Positions 1-5,177 of a DNA stretch of 5,177 nt are shown in pieces; positions within the stretch are counted from its first letter, which is position 1, and each line of letters opens with the position of its first letter. The DNA is taken from NCBI GenBank assembly GCA_017623335.1, contig JAGAPI010000082.1:1-5177 (forward strand), written 5' to 3'. The DNA comes from Prevotella sp. (lineage in GTDB: Bacteria; Bacteroidota; Bacteroidia; Bacteroidales; Bacteroidaceae). Position numbers and translations under genes: made by a program. The notes below the pieces were generated by a model. That model did not search any database, had not been told where the DNA came from, and saw only the letters and a list, made by a program, of their open reading frames with translations.

Positions 1-81
1 CAGTTTGATTTGCTCACCTACCGTCTGCATCTTCTGTTCCAGCTTTCTGGGAAGCTTTGTACCCATCGTTGTCTTGCTCAT
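1..81 (-). CDS. N-terminal fragment of a probable XRE-type helix-turn-helix regulator (runs off the left edge)
   Basis: Reading leftward from an ATG at base 81 there is an open frame of 27 codons to the window edge, beginning MSKTTMGTKLPRKLEQKM and continuing QTVGEQIKL. The ATG lies about 28 bases downstream of a good Bacteroidetes-type promoter on the same strand, which supports a real gene start. The lead-in 'LPRKLEQ...GEQIKL' resembles the segment just before the first helix of XRE/HipB-like DNA-binding domains, in which 'GEQI+LAR' opens the helix-turn-helix. Such genes in this phylum often sit next to a HipA-like kinase gene, but nothing beyond residue 27 is visible, so neither the domain nor a partner is confirmed. 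The existence of a coding start is fairly secure; the product name is an inference from a short similarity. Confidence 0.55.
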   Translation of the reverse strand, partial: MSKTTMGTKLPRKLEQKMQTVGEQIKL

Positions 82-88
82 AACAGCG

Positions 89-166
89 CTCAATATTTAT
101 TTACGGATGCAAAATTACAGCTTTTTCTTTATTTTATGATATGTTGACATAAAAAAATGATAATAA
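89..166. repeat. Long direct repeat, copy 1 (left flank of the DUF362-receptor operon)
   Basis: Bases 89-149 align without gaps to 3285-3345 with 55 of 61 identical (differences at 96, 114, 122, 138, 142 and 148). After a one-base indel in an A-rich stretch the match resumes at 155-166 / 3352-3363 with 12 identical bases. The repeat contains the minus-strand promoter core and its A/T-rich upstream region, plus most of the short leader of the left-hand gene. It is in the same orientation as copy 2 and the two are 3,196 bp apart, exactly bracketing the DUF362-receptor operon. Confidence 0.85.
109..117 (-). promoter_or_regulatory. Bacteroidetes-type promoter -7 element for the left-hand regulator gene
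   Basis: On the minus strand these bases read TAATTTTGC, matching the TAnnTTTG(C) -7 consensus of Bacteroidetes primary-sigma promoters. The expected transcription start, near base 102, would give a leader of about 20 nt before the ATG at 81. I see no clear TTTG -33 element about 20 bases upstream, only A/T-rich sequence, so the call rests on the -7 box, its position and its similarity to the other promoters in the window. Confidence 0.6.
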
Positions 167-191
167 TACACATTATTTAACCATTATGTGA

Positions 192-203
192 GTTTCATGA
201 AAC
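192..203. promoter_or_regulatory. 12-bp perfect palindrome, candidate operator
   Basis: GTTTCATGAAAC is its own reverse complement across all 12 bases. It lies between the two divergent promoters, about 75 bp upstream of the minus-strand -7 box and 160 bp upstream of the plus-strand one, and 7 bp from the large hairpin. A dimeric regulator such as the helix-turn-helix protein encoded to the left could bind such a site, but this is only an inference; one 12-bp palindrome in AT-rich DNA can also occur by chance. Confidence 0.3.
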
Positions 204-210
204 GTCCTAC

Positions 211-267
211 ACGTCACACCCCAATGCCCTGAAACGCCGATAAACACAGGGCATTGGGGTGTGACGT
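211..267. repeat. Hairpin with perfect 21-bp stem and 15-nt loop (REP-like or MITE-like element)
   Basis: Bases 211-231 are the exact reverse complement of 247-267 (arm core CACACCCCAATGCCCTG), separated by a 15-nt loop at 232-246. The arms are GC-rich inside a very AT-rich spacer. The right arm is followed by TGTGACC, so GTGAC recurs in tandem just outside the stem, and 202-210 (ACGTCCTAC) resembles 211-219 (ACGTCACAC). It is unlikely to be a terminator: no gene reads into it from either side, since the flanking genes are divergent, and the nearest T-run starts about 8 nt past the stem. A dispersed palindromic repeat or a folded RNA/DNA regulatory element is more likely; the function is unknown. 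Confidence 0.85.
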
Positions 268-362
268 TGTGACCTTTTTCAAAAAAATAAAAATTCAATA
301 AAAACAGGAAAATGGGTAATTATATCCACAATCGGGGTATAAGGCATTCGGAATTTTTTATG

Positions 363-371
363 TAACTTTGC
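363..371 (+). promoter_or_regulatory. Bacteroidetes-type promoter -7 element for the DUF362-receptor operon
   Basis: TAACTTTGC is a full match to the TAnnTTTGC consensus. Transcription would start near 377-380, leaving an A-rich leader of about 50 nt before the ATG at 432. No clear TTTG -33 element is present about 20 bases upstream (the region reads GGTATAAGGCATTCGG), which may mean dependence on an activator or an alternative sigma factor. The leader has no strong Shine-Dalgarno sequence, only purine-rich GAAGTAAAGA, as is usual in this phylum. Confidence 0.65.
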
Positions 372-431
372 ACCCAAAAGCAGAATTATATAAAAAATAG
401 TAGAAACATAAAATAAACTTTGAAGTAAAGA

Positions 432-1385
432 ATGAGAGCATTATGTATTGCAGCAAGCCTGCTGTTGTCGGTGACAATGGGGGCACAGGAAAAGTCAACG
501 GTGTATTTCACCAAGAACATCACGCCCGAGGCTGTGGTAAAAATCTACAAGGCACTGGGAGTGGAGGCTAAAGGACGCGTGGCACTTAAGATTTCTACGG
601 GAGAAAGCGAGAAATCAAACCATCTGCGCCCTGCATTCATCAAACCGCTGGTGGATGAGACAAAGGCAACTATCGTGGAGTGCAACACCGCATACGGCGG
701 CAACCGCTCGACGACCGAGAACCACCGCCGTGCCATTGCCGAGCGCGGATATGACAAGATTGCCACAGTGGACATCATGGACGAGGATGGCTCGATAAAG
801 ATACCCGTAAAGGACGACAAGCACATCAAATACAACCTCGTTGGCAGCCATCTCGCCAACTACGACTTCATGATCAACCTCGCCCACTTCAAGGGGCACG
901 CCATGGGAGGATTTGGCGGAGTGTTGAAAAATGCCTCCATCGGTGTGGCGTCGTCAGCCGGCAAGGCATACATACACACGGCAGGAGTGACCGAGAACGT
1001 GAAGGAACTGTGGGGGCACATCGACAACCAAGACGGATTCCTTGAGTCGATGGCTGCCGCCGCACAGGCAGTGCATGAATACATGAAGGGGAAGGTGCTC
1101 TACATAAACGTGATGAACAATCTCTCGGTTGACTGCGACTGCGACGGCAACCCACACAAGCCGGAAATGACCGACATAGGCATCCTTGCCTCCACAGACC
1201 CTGTGGCTCTCGACAAGGCATGTCTCGACCTCGTATTTGGCCACAGCGATGCCGAGGGCGATACCTCTGCCCAACTCCAGGAGCGCATCAACAGCCGTCA
1301 CGGCACATGGACAGTGGACTATGCCGAAAAAATAGGACTGGGAAAACTGCAGTACAACCTGATTGACATCGACAACCGGGAATAA
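432..1385 (+). CDS. Exported DUF362-family protein lacking the ferredoxin module
   Basis: The 317-residue product starts with a signal peptide (hydrophobic core about residues 6-14, likely cleavage after MGA at 18), so it should act in the periplasm; Cys5 is too early for a lipobox. The body matches DUF362: residues 51-71 resemble the family's 'vKxHfGE...LRPxFvkplVd' start, ECNTAYGGNR is at 83-92, NLAHFKGHAMGGFGG at 149-163, LKNASIGVASSAGK at 165-178, DCDCDGNPHKP at 234-244 and DIGILASTDPVALDKACLD at 248-266. Many relatives carry a two-cluster 4Fe-4S ferredoxin segment between the 'SRAGK' and 'DCDC' blocks. Here that space (about 179-230) has no cysteine, leaving Cys84, Cys235, Cys237 and Cys264 and the histidines of HFKGH as possible metal or cofactor ligands. 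The biochemical role of DUF362 is not established, so none is assigned. It is the first gene of a tight operon with the receptor. Confidence 0.85.
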   Translation: MRALCIAASLLLSVTMGAQEKSTVYFTKNITPEAVVKIYKALGVEAKGRVALKISTGESEKSNHLRPAFIKPLVDETKATIVECNTAYGGNRSTTENHRRAIAERGYDKIATVDIMDEDGSIKIPVKDDKHIKYNLVGSHLANYDFMINLAHFKGHAMGGFGGVLKNASIGVASSAGKAYIHTAGVTENVKELWGHIDNQDGFLESMAAAAQAVHEYMKGKVLYINVMNNLSVDCDCDGNPHKPEMTDIGILASTDPVALDKACLDLVFGHSDAEGDTSAQLQERINSRHGTWTVDYAEKIGLGKLQYNLIDIDNRE

Positions 1386-1389
1386 GCAG

Positions 1390-3264
1390 ATGAACATAAA
1401 AGACTGTATTTTAGGAACACTCCTGCTTGTCTCTTCCACAGTCTCCGCACGAACGTCAATAGCCGACACGCTCCGCCTCGACGAAGTGGTGGTTACCGGA
1501 ACACGCAACACCACCGACATACGTCACCTGCCGCAAACCGTCACTGTGGTGGGAAGAGACAAGCTCACGGAGAATGAGCGCGTCAGCGTATTGCCGACAC
1601 TGATGGAGCAGGTGCCGGGACTGATGCTTACAAGCCGCGGAGTGCTTGGCTACGGAGTGTCGGGCGGCGGTTCGGGCGGCATGATGCTGAGAGGCATCTC
1701 ATCGGGAGCCGGACAGGTGATGGTGCTTATCGACGGACATCCTCAATACAACGGCATTTACGGCCACTCCATATCCGATGCCTATCAGACAATGATGGCT
1801 GAAAGGGTGGAAGTGCTCAGAGGTCCTGCATCATTGCTGTACGGCTCGAATGCCATGGGCGGTGTAGTGAACATCGTCACCCGCAGCATGGACACTGACG
1901 GCAGTAGGGCATACGTCAATCTCGGAGCCGGCTCATGGGGAACTTTCCAGAGCGAGGCGGGATATGGAATGCGCCGTGGTAAACTGCGCATTAACGCCAG
2001 TGCACAGTACAGCCGTTCGGACAACCACCGTCCTCACATGGGATTTGAGCAGTATGGCGGCTTTGCCAAGGTGCGGTATGACCTCAACGCCAACTGGCGC
2101 CTGTTTGCCGATGCTGACATCACCCACTTCAACGCCTCCTATCCCGGCACGGTGACGGCTCCGATGCTCGAAGCCGACCAGTGGATTACACGCGGTACGG
2201 TGACGGCAGGCATAGAGAACCACTATAAGCGCACCAGCGGACGGCTGAGTCTGTATGACAGCTTCGGACGGCATAAGCTCAACGACGGCTACAATGCCCT
2301 GAACGGCAGTCCGCAGACGCGGCTTTTCCGCTCAAACGATGCTCTGATGGGTGTGTCATGGTATCAGAGTGCCGTGCTTTGGAAAGGCTCACGCCTGACC
2401 GTGGGCTTTGACTATCAGAACATTTACGGTCATGCCTATTATACCAGCCGTGAGACTGGCGAGGTGTTAGAGACACAAAACAAGCAGAGCGGCGAGGAGC
2501 GCAATCATGAGATTGCAGGATACGCCGACATCAGGCAGGATATCTTTTCATGGCTCACCGCAGAGGCAGGCTTGCGCTACGACCATCACACCGTCACTGG
2601 CAGCGAGTGGATTCCACAGGTTGGCATTGTTATCCGTCCGCTGCGCAACGGCGAGCTTAAACTGATGGCAAGCAAGGGTTTCCGCAATCCCACCATGCGC
2701 GAGATGTACCTCTATCCTCCGTCAAACACCGACTTGGAGCCTGAGCAGATGTGGAGCTACGAGGTGTCATGGAAGCAGCGTCTTCTGTCAAGAAGGCTTC
2801 ATTACGGAGTGAATCTTTTCTACATCGACGCCGACAACATCATACAGACCGTTAACCGCAAGAATGTCAACACTGGAGCATTGAGAAACAAGGGCGCGGA
2901 GATAGAACTGCAATATCACATAAACAGGCATTGGAGCATAAACACCAATCACTCGTGGCTCGACATGCGCTATCCCGTAGTCTCAGCTCCCAAATACAAA
3001 GGTTATCTCGGAGTCTCAATGCGTTATGTATGCTGGAGCGGCAGCGCAGGACTGATGCAGGTGTGCGGGCTATACACCGCTGTTGGCGAGAACAGCACAG
3101 CCGAGGACTTCACGCTGCTCAATGCCACCGTCGGCTATGCCGCAAGCAAACACGCCAGACTCTGGATTAAGGGAGAAAACCTGCTTGCCCGAAAATACGA
3201 ATATATGGCAGGTATGCCAATGCCAAGAGCAACGTTTATGTGTGGAGTGAATGTTGAGTTCTGA
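1390..3264 (+). CDS. TonB-dependent outer-membrane receptor (BtuB/CirA-like fold)
   Basis: The 624-residue product is a ligand-gated outer-membrane beta-barrel that would import a scarce nutrient using TonB-ExbBD energy. I chose the ATG at 1390 over the in-frame ATG at 1363: only the later start gives a clean signal peptide (MNIKDCILGTLLLVSSTVSA), and it lies 4 nt after the DUF362 stop, as in translational coupling. A TonB-box-like DEVVVTGTR is at 31-39. The plug domain spans about 45-165 and includes VLIDGHPQYNGIYGHS (112-127) and RVEVLRGPASLLYGSNAMGGVVNIVTR (139-165). The barrel follows and the protein ends in the usual terminal Phe (NVEF). The length is normal for the small receptor class without a SusC-type N-terminal extension, and no SusD partner follows. 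The ligand (cobalamin, haem, siderophore or metal) cannot be told from the sequence; the methionines in MAGMPMP near the C terminus are suggestive at most. Confidence 0.92.
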   Translation: MNIKDCILGTLLLVSSTVSARTSIADTLRLDEVVVTGTRNTTDIRHLPQTVTVVGRDKLTENERVSVLPTLMEQVPGLMLTSRGVLGYGVSGGGSGGMMLRGISSGAGQVMVLIDGHPQYNGIYGHSISDAYQTMMAERVEVLRGPASLLYGSNAMGGVVNIVTRSMDTDGSRAYVNLGAGSWGTFQSEAGYGMRRGKLRINASAQYSRSDNHRPHMGFEQYGGFAKVRYDLNANWRLFADADITHFNASYPGTVTAPMLEADQWITRGTVTAGIENHYKRTSGRLSLYDSFGRHKLNDGYNALNGSPQTRLFRSNDALMGVSWYQSAVLWKGSRLTVGFDYQNIYGHAYYTSRETGEVLETQNKQSGEERNHEIAGYADIRQDIFSWLTAEAGLRYDHHTVTGSEWIPQVGIVIRPLRNGELKLMASKGFRNPTMREMYLYPPSNTDLEPEQMWSYEVSWKQRLLSRRLHYGVNLFYIDADNIIQTVNRKNVNTGALRNKGAEIELQYHINRHWSINTNHSWLDMRYPVVSAPKYKGYLGVSMRYVCWSGSAGLMQVCGLYTAVGENSTAEDFTLLNATVGYAASKHARLWIKGENLLARKYEYMAGMPMPRATFMCGVNVEF

Positions 3265-3285
3265 GAAGCTCAACATTCACTCCAC
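3242..3285 (+). repeat. Perfect 17-bp inverted repeat enclosing the receptor stop codon
   Basis: Bases 3242-3258 (GTGGAGTGAATGTTGAG) are the exact reverse complement of 3269-3285. Inside, TTC (3259-3261) can pair with GAA (3265-3267) if G3268 bulges, giving a stem of about 20 bp whose apical loop is exactly the TGA stop codon at 3262-3264. The left arm encodes the last residues of the receptor barrel, and the right arm ends at the first base of direct-repeat copy 2. There is no U-tract after it on the plus strand, so it is not a canonical intrinsic terminator. It may stabilise the mRNA 3' end or affect translation termination. Confidence 0.8.
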
Positions 3286-3363
3286 TCAATACTTATTTAC
3301 GGATGCAAAGTTACAGCCTTTTCTTTATTTTATAATAGGTTGATACAAGATAAATGATAATAA
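3285..3363. repeat. Long direct repeat, copy 2 (right flank of the DUF362-receptor operon)
   Basis: This is the second copy of the repeat at 89-166, in the same orientation, with 55 of 61 identical positions in the ungapped part and a 12-base identical block at the far end. It starts where the hairpin around the receptor stop codon ends and runs into the U-tract region of the minus-strand terminator. It therefore carries a complete-looking copy of the left-hand gene's promoter region, but points into the 3' end of the receptor gene. Confidence 0.85.
3305..3313 (-). promoter_or_regulatory. Orphan minus-strand promoter -7 element, antisense to the receptor gene
   Basis: The minus strand reads TAACTTTGC, a full match to TAnnTTTGC and closer to consensus than the equivalent box in copy 1. 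Transcription would start near 3298 and run leftward through the hairpin and into the receptor gene in antisense. The first ATG downstream, at 3276, opens a 68-codon frame that overlaps the receptor gene and has no recognisable domain, so I do not call a gene. It may be a non-functional relic of the duplicated promoter or may make antisense RNA. Confidence 0.45.
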
Positions 3364-3402
3364 AAAAATTAAAGGAGTTAAGGAATTCCCCTTAGCTCCT
3401 TT
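3362..3402 (-). terminator. Rho-independent terminator of the truA-EamA operon
   Basis: Bases 3371-3383 (AAAGGAGTTAAGG) pair with 3390-3402 over 13 positions with a single G-T-type mismatch and a 6-nt loop. On the minus strand the stem is followed at once by AATTTTTTT (3370-3362), the classic stem plus U-tract. It lies 46 bases past the stop codon of the EamA gene at 3449. In the plus direction the trailing sequence is ATTAATTAAT, so it could also weakly terminate the receptor transcript. Confidence 0.85.
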
Positions 3403-3448
3403 ATTAATTAATGAGCAGAATACTGGCGGCAGCAGAAAAACTGCCCCG

Positions 3449-4363
3449 TCATCTCGAACCGATATACAGGAACACCATGCCGAGAAGCACCAGAATGAGG
3501 TCGACGAACTTCGACTTGAGGTTTTTCTCGTGGAACGCCACCGCGCCGAACAGGAAGCTGACAATAACGCTGCCGCGGCGAATCATGGACACAATGCTGA
3601 TCATGGCACCGTCGAGACTGAGCGAATAGAAATATGCGAAATCGGCAGCCGAGAGGAATATGCTAACAAAGATGATGCCCCAGTCCCAATGGAACGGCGA
3701 CGAGGCACGCTTTCGCCACCACAGGAGCATGAGCATGGCTCCCATCATGAAAAACTGGTAGATGTTATACCACGACTGCACGGTCATCTTGTCCAGCCCG
3801 ACACCGCCGGCGGCAGGAGCAGCCATCAGATACTTGTCGTAGAGTCCGCTGACAGCACCGAGCACTGCTGCCCCCACAATCATCCAAATGCCGTGGTCGT
3901 GCTTGAAGTCGATGCCCTCCTTCTTGCCGCTGCGGCTGAGCAGCAGAAACGACATGACGGCAAGCAACACACCTATCCACTGCCAACCGTTGAGACGCTC
4001 TCCAAACACAAGAAATGCTCCCACAAGCACCATCACGGGACGGGTGGCATTGATGGGGCCGACAATGGTGAGCGGCAAACGTTTCATGCCGAAATATCCT
4101 AATACCCACGAGCTGAGCACAATGCAGCTTTTCACGAGTATATAGCGGTGAACCTCCCATCCTCCGCCCGCGGCATGGAAGATGGTGCCGTTGAGCACGT
4201 CGGTGTAGCCGCTGAGCAGAATGAACGGCAGAAAAATAAGACTTGAAAACAACGTGTTGAGAAAAAGCACGGGAATGACGGCATTGCCGGCAAGCGCCTT
4301 CTTCTTGAATGTGTCATAAAATCCTAAAAGTGCTGCTGAAAGAAATGCAAGTAATAACCACAT
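3449..4363 (-). CDS. EamA-family (drug/metabolite transporter superfamily) inner-membrane permease
   Basis: The 304-residue protein has the length and about ten hydrophobic segments typical of EamA permeases, with two internally repeated halves. The first half runs from MWLLLAFLSAALLGFYDTFKKKAL to about residue 144 and ends with the family signature FGERLNGWQWIGVLLAVMSFLLL (120-142). A charged linker (SRSGKKEGIDFKHDH, 143-157) follows. The second half ends with the matching FHEKNLKSKFVDLILVLLGMVFLY (277-300). VGPINATRPVMVLVGAFLVF (101-120) is the usual helix before the first signature. The family exports or imports small metabolites; the substrate here is unknown. The start at 4363 is 4 nt after the truA stop, with AGGA at 4369-4366 overlapping that stop codon, so the two are co-transcribed and probably translationally coupled. 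The terminator at 3362-3402 closes the operon. Confidence 0.92.
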   Translation of the reverse strand: MWLLLAFLSAALLGFYDTFKKKALAGNAVIPVLFLNTLFSSLIFLPFILLSGYTDVLNGTIFHAAGGGWEVHRYILVKSCIVLSSWVLGYFGMKRLPLTIVGPINATRPVMVLVGAFLVFGERLNGWQWIGVLLAVMSFLLLSRSGKKEGIDFKHDHGIWMIVGAAVLGAVSGLYDKYLMAAPAAGGVGLDKMTVQSWYNIYQFFMMGAMLMLLWWRKRASSPFHWDWGIIFVSIFLSAADFAYFYSLSLDGAMISIVSMIRRGSVIVSFLFGAVAFHEKNLKSKFVDLILVLLGMVFLYIGSR

Positions 4364-4367
4364 AATC

Positions 4368-5096
4368 CTAATATTCTACATTTTCTAAAAACAATGCCTT
4401 TGCCGGCATACTCTCGCCTGCCGATGAGCGGCTGCCACACTCAATGACCTTGCGGAAGCCGTCCACAGAGAGACGTCCGCGACCCACCTCAACCAAAGTG
4501 CCGACCACGGCGCGCACCATGTTGCGCAGAAATCTGTTGGCGCCTATCTCAAAATACCAGCTTGTGGGCGAGGTCTGATGCCACGCGGCGGCAGTGACAT
4601 CGCACAGCGTGGTCTTGACATCGCTGCCAGCCTTGCAGAACGCCCCGAAATCCTTATACTCCAGCAGCGTGCGCGCAGCCTCGTTCATGAGTTCGTAATC
4701 GAGCCGGTAGTGCAACTGCAGCGAGTACTTGTCGAGAAACGGGTCCTTGGCTGTGTGTACATAATAATGATAGGTGCGCCTGGTGGCGCTGAAGCGCGAG
4801 TGCATATCGTCAGCCACAGGCTCAACCTTCTGCACACCTATGTCGCGCGGCAGAATGTGATTCAGCCTGAAAGCCATGTGCTGACAGTCAAGAGCCTCGT
4901 CACAGTCGAAGTGTGCCACCATGTGGCGGGCGTGAACACCAGTGTCGGTGCGTCCTGCGCCAACAACGATCACGTCACGGCGCAAAGCCAGCGAACATGC
5001 GCGCTGGAGCTCAGCCTGCACGGTGTTGCCATTGGGCTGTCTCTGCCAACCGTGATAGTTGGTGCCGTCATAAGAGAAATGAATAAAATACCTCAT
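4368..5096 (-). CDS. truA: tRNA pseudouridine(38-40) synthase TruA
   Basis: The 242-residue protein is a full-length TruA, which converts uridines 38, 39 and 40 in the anticodon arm of many tRNAs to pseudouridine in the cytoplasm. The N-terminal strand reads RYFIHFSYDGTNYHGWQRQP. The catalytic motif GAGRTDTGVHA spans residues 46-56, with Asp51 as the nucleophile. RFSATRRTYHYYV (101-113) carries the active-site tyrosine and arginine region. FLRNMVRAVVGTLVEVGRG (189-207) is the conserved C-terminal helix, and AGESMPAKALFLENVEY (226-242) is the usual C terminus. The start is supported by this strict N-terminal match and by the promoter box 36-44 bases upstream. It has little Shine-Dalgarno signal. 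It is the first gene of the operon with the EamA transporter, a functionally unrelated neighbour. Confidence 0.97.
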   Translation of the reverse strand: MRYFIHFSYDGTNYHGWQRQPNGNTVQAELQRACSLALRRDVIVVGAGRTDTGVHARHMVAHFDCDEALDCQHMAFRLNHILPRDIGVQKVEPVADDMHSRFSATRRTYHYYVHTAKDPFLDKYSLQLHYRLDYELMNEAARTLLEYKDFGAFCKAGSDVKTTLCDVTAAAWHQTSPTSWYFEIGANRFLRNMVRAVVGTLVEVGRGRLSVDGFRKVIECGSRSSAGESMPAKALFLENVEY

Positions 5097-5131
5097 CTAC
5101 GTCTCGTTTTGCCGTTTATGCAAAATCGGAT

Positions 5132-5140
5132 GCAAAATTA
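5132..5140 (-). promoter_or_regulatory. truA: Bacteroidetes-type promoter -7 element for truA
   Basis: The minus strand reads TAATTTTGC, the same box as at 109-117, and the neighbouring bases (GTAATTTTGCATCCG) are also shared. Transcription would start near 5125, about 30 bases before the truA ATG. ATGCAAAAT occurs twice on the plus strand, at 5118-5126 and 5130-5138, 12 bp apart, so a second weaker box-like TTTTGC lies downstream without the TA dinucleotide. No good -33 TTTG is seen at the normal spacing; TTTG at 5171-5168 is too far (27 bases). Confidence 0.6.
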
Positions 5141-5177
5141 CACAAAACTGACGAATAAACAGTAAAACAAAAACAAA

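Larger units (their letters stand above)
82..431. other. Divergent intergenic region between the left-hand regulator gene and the DUF362-receptor operon
   Basis: No convincing gene lies in these 350 bases. In order they hold the minus-strand promoter inside direct-repeat copy 1, an A/T-rich stretch with the palindrome at 192-203, the large hairpin at 211-267, an A-rich spacer, and the plus-strand promoter at 363-371 with a leader of about 50 nt. I looked for a cobalamin riboswitch because BtuB-like receptors are often controlled by one, and saw no B12-box-like core or suitable fold. The composition is clearly more AT-rich than the flanking genes, except for the GC-rich hairpin arms. Confidence 0.7.

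Noticed and set aside
120..431. Cobalamin (B12) riboswitch upstream of a BtuB-like receptor operon
   Set aside because: No B12-box-like conserved core or multi-stem fold is visible, and the transcribed leader after the 363-371 promoter is only about 50 nt, too short for this riboswitch.
1363..1389. Upstream in-frame ATG of the receptor gene (9 extra residues)
   Set aside because: Using it would put MTSTTGNKQ in front of the signal peptide and overlap the DUF362 gene; the ATG at 1390 gives a standard signal peptide and a 4-nt intergenic gap.
954..1520. 188-codon minus-strand open frame spanning the DUF362-receptor junction
   Set aside because: It overlaps two well-supported genes in antisense and has no recognisable motif; it is a shadow frame.
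3070..3276. 68-codon minus-strand frame starting just downstream of the orphan promoter
   Set aside because: The start position relative to the promoter is suggestive, but the product has no domain and lies inside the conserved C-terminal barrel coding sequence, so its sequence is dictated by the receptor. Not called as a gene.
3428..3445. Small inverted repeat GGCAG...CTGCC after the EamA stop codon
   Set aside because: The stem is only 5 bp with an 8-nt loop; the stronger stem at 3371-3402 with an adjacent U-tract is a much better terminator.
3530..4102. 190-codon plus-strand open frame across the EamA gene
   Set aside because: It is antisense to a clear transporter gene, its translation is rich in His/Glu/Ala with no recognisable domain, and it is explained by the GC-biased codons of the real gene.
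4578..5165. 195-codon plus-strand open frame opposite truA
   Set aside because: It lies wholly antisense to a full-length truA with all expected motifs, and no domain or promoter supports it.

Overview
The window looks like chromosomal DNA of a Bacteroidetes bacterium, most likely Prevotella or a close relative. The evidence is the promoter style: TAnnTTTGC -7 elements with no sigma70-like -35/-10 pairs. In addition, spacers are AT-rich, genes have little Shine-Dalgarno signal, and the protein families fit (TonB-dependent receptor, truA followed by an EamA transporter). Genus-level assignment is inference; no rRNA or other marker gene is present.

Layout. (a) Bases 1-81, minus strand: the first 27 codons of a gene that runs off the left edge, probably an XRE-type helix-turn-helix regulator. 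(b) Bases 82-431: a divergent intergenic region of 350 bp. It holds a minus-strand promoter inside the first copy of a long direct repeat, a 12-bp perfect palindrome, a hairpin with a perfect 21-bp stem, and a plus-strand promoter. (c) Bases 432-3264, plus strand: a two-gene operon encoding an exported DUF362-family protein without the usual ferredoxin module, then, 4 nt later, a TonB-dependent outer-membrane receptor. (d) Bases 3242-3402: a compact junction. A nearly perfect hairpin has the receptor stop codon in its apical loop. The second direct-repeat copy follows, with a minus-strand promoter that has no obvious gene of its own. Last comes a rho-independent terminator serving the opposite strand. 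(e) Bases 3449-5096, minus strand: truA (tRNA pseudouridine synthase A) followed 4 nt later by an EamA-family transporter, driven by a promoter near 5132-5140. Bases 5097-5177 hold only that promoter region.

How the parts fit. truA-EamA is an ordinary housekeeping-type operon. The DUF362-receptor pair looks like a small envelope uptake or cofactor-handling unit: the receptor would import a ligand across the outer membrane and the exported DUF362 protein would act on or bind something in the periplasm. The substrate cannot be read from the sequence. The pair is bracketed by direct repeats of about 78 bp (55 of the first 61 positions identical). The repeat carries the promoter region of the left-hand regulator gene, which suggests that the approximately 3.2-kb unit was inserted, duplicated or rearranged between that gene and the truA-EamA operon. 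I see no transposase, integrase, CRISPR array, tRNA or rRNA in the window.
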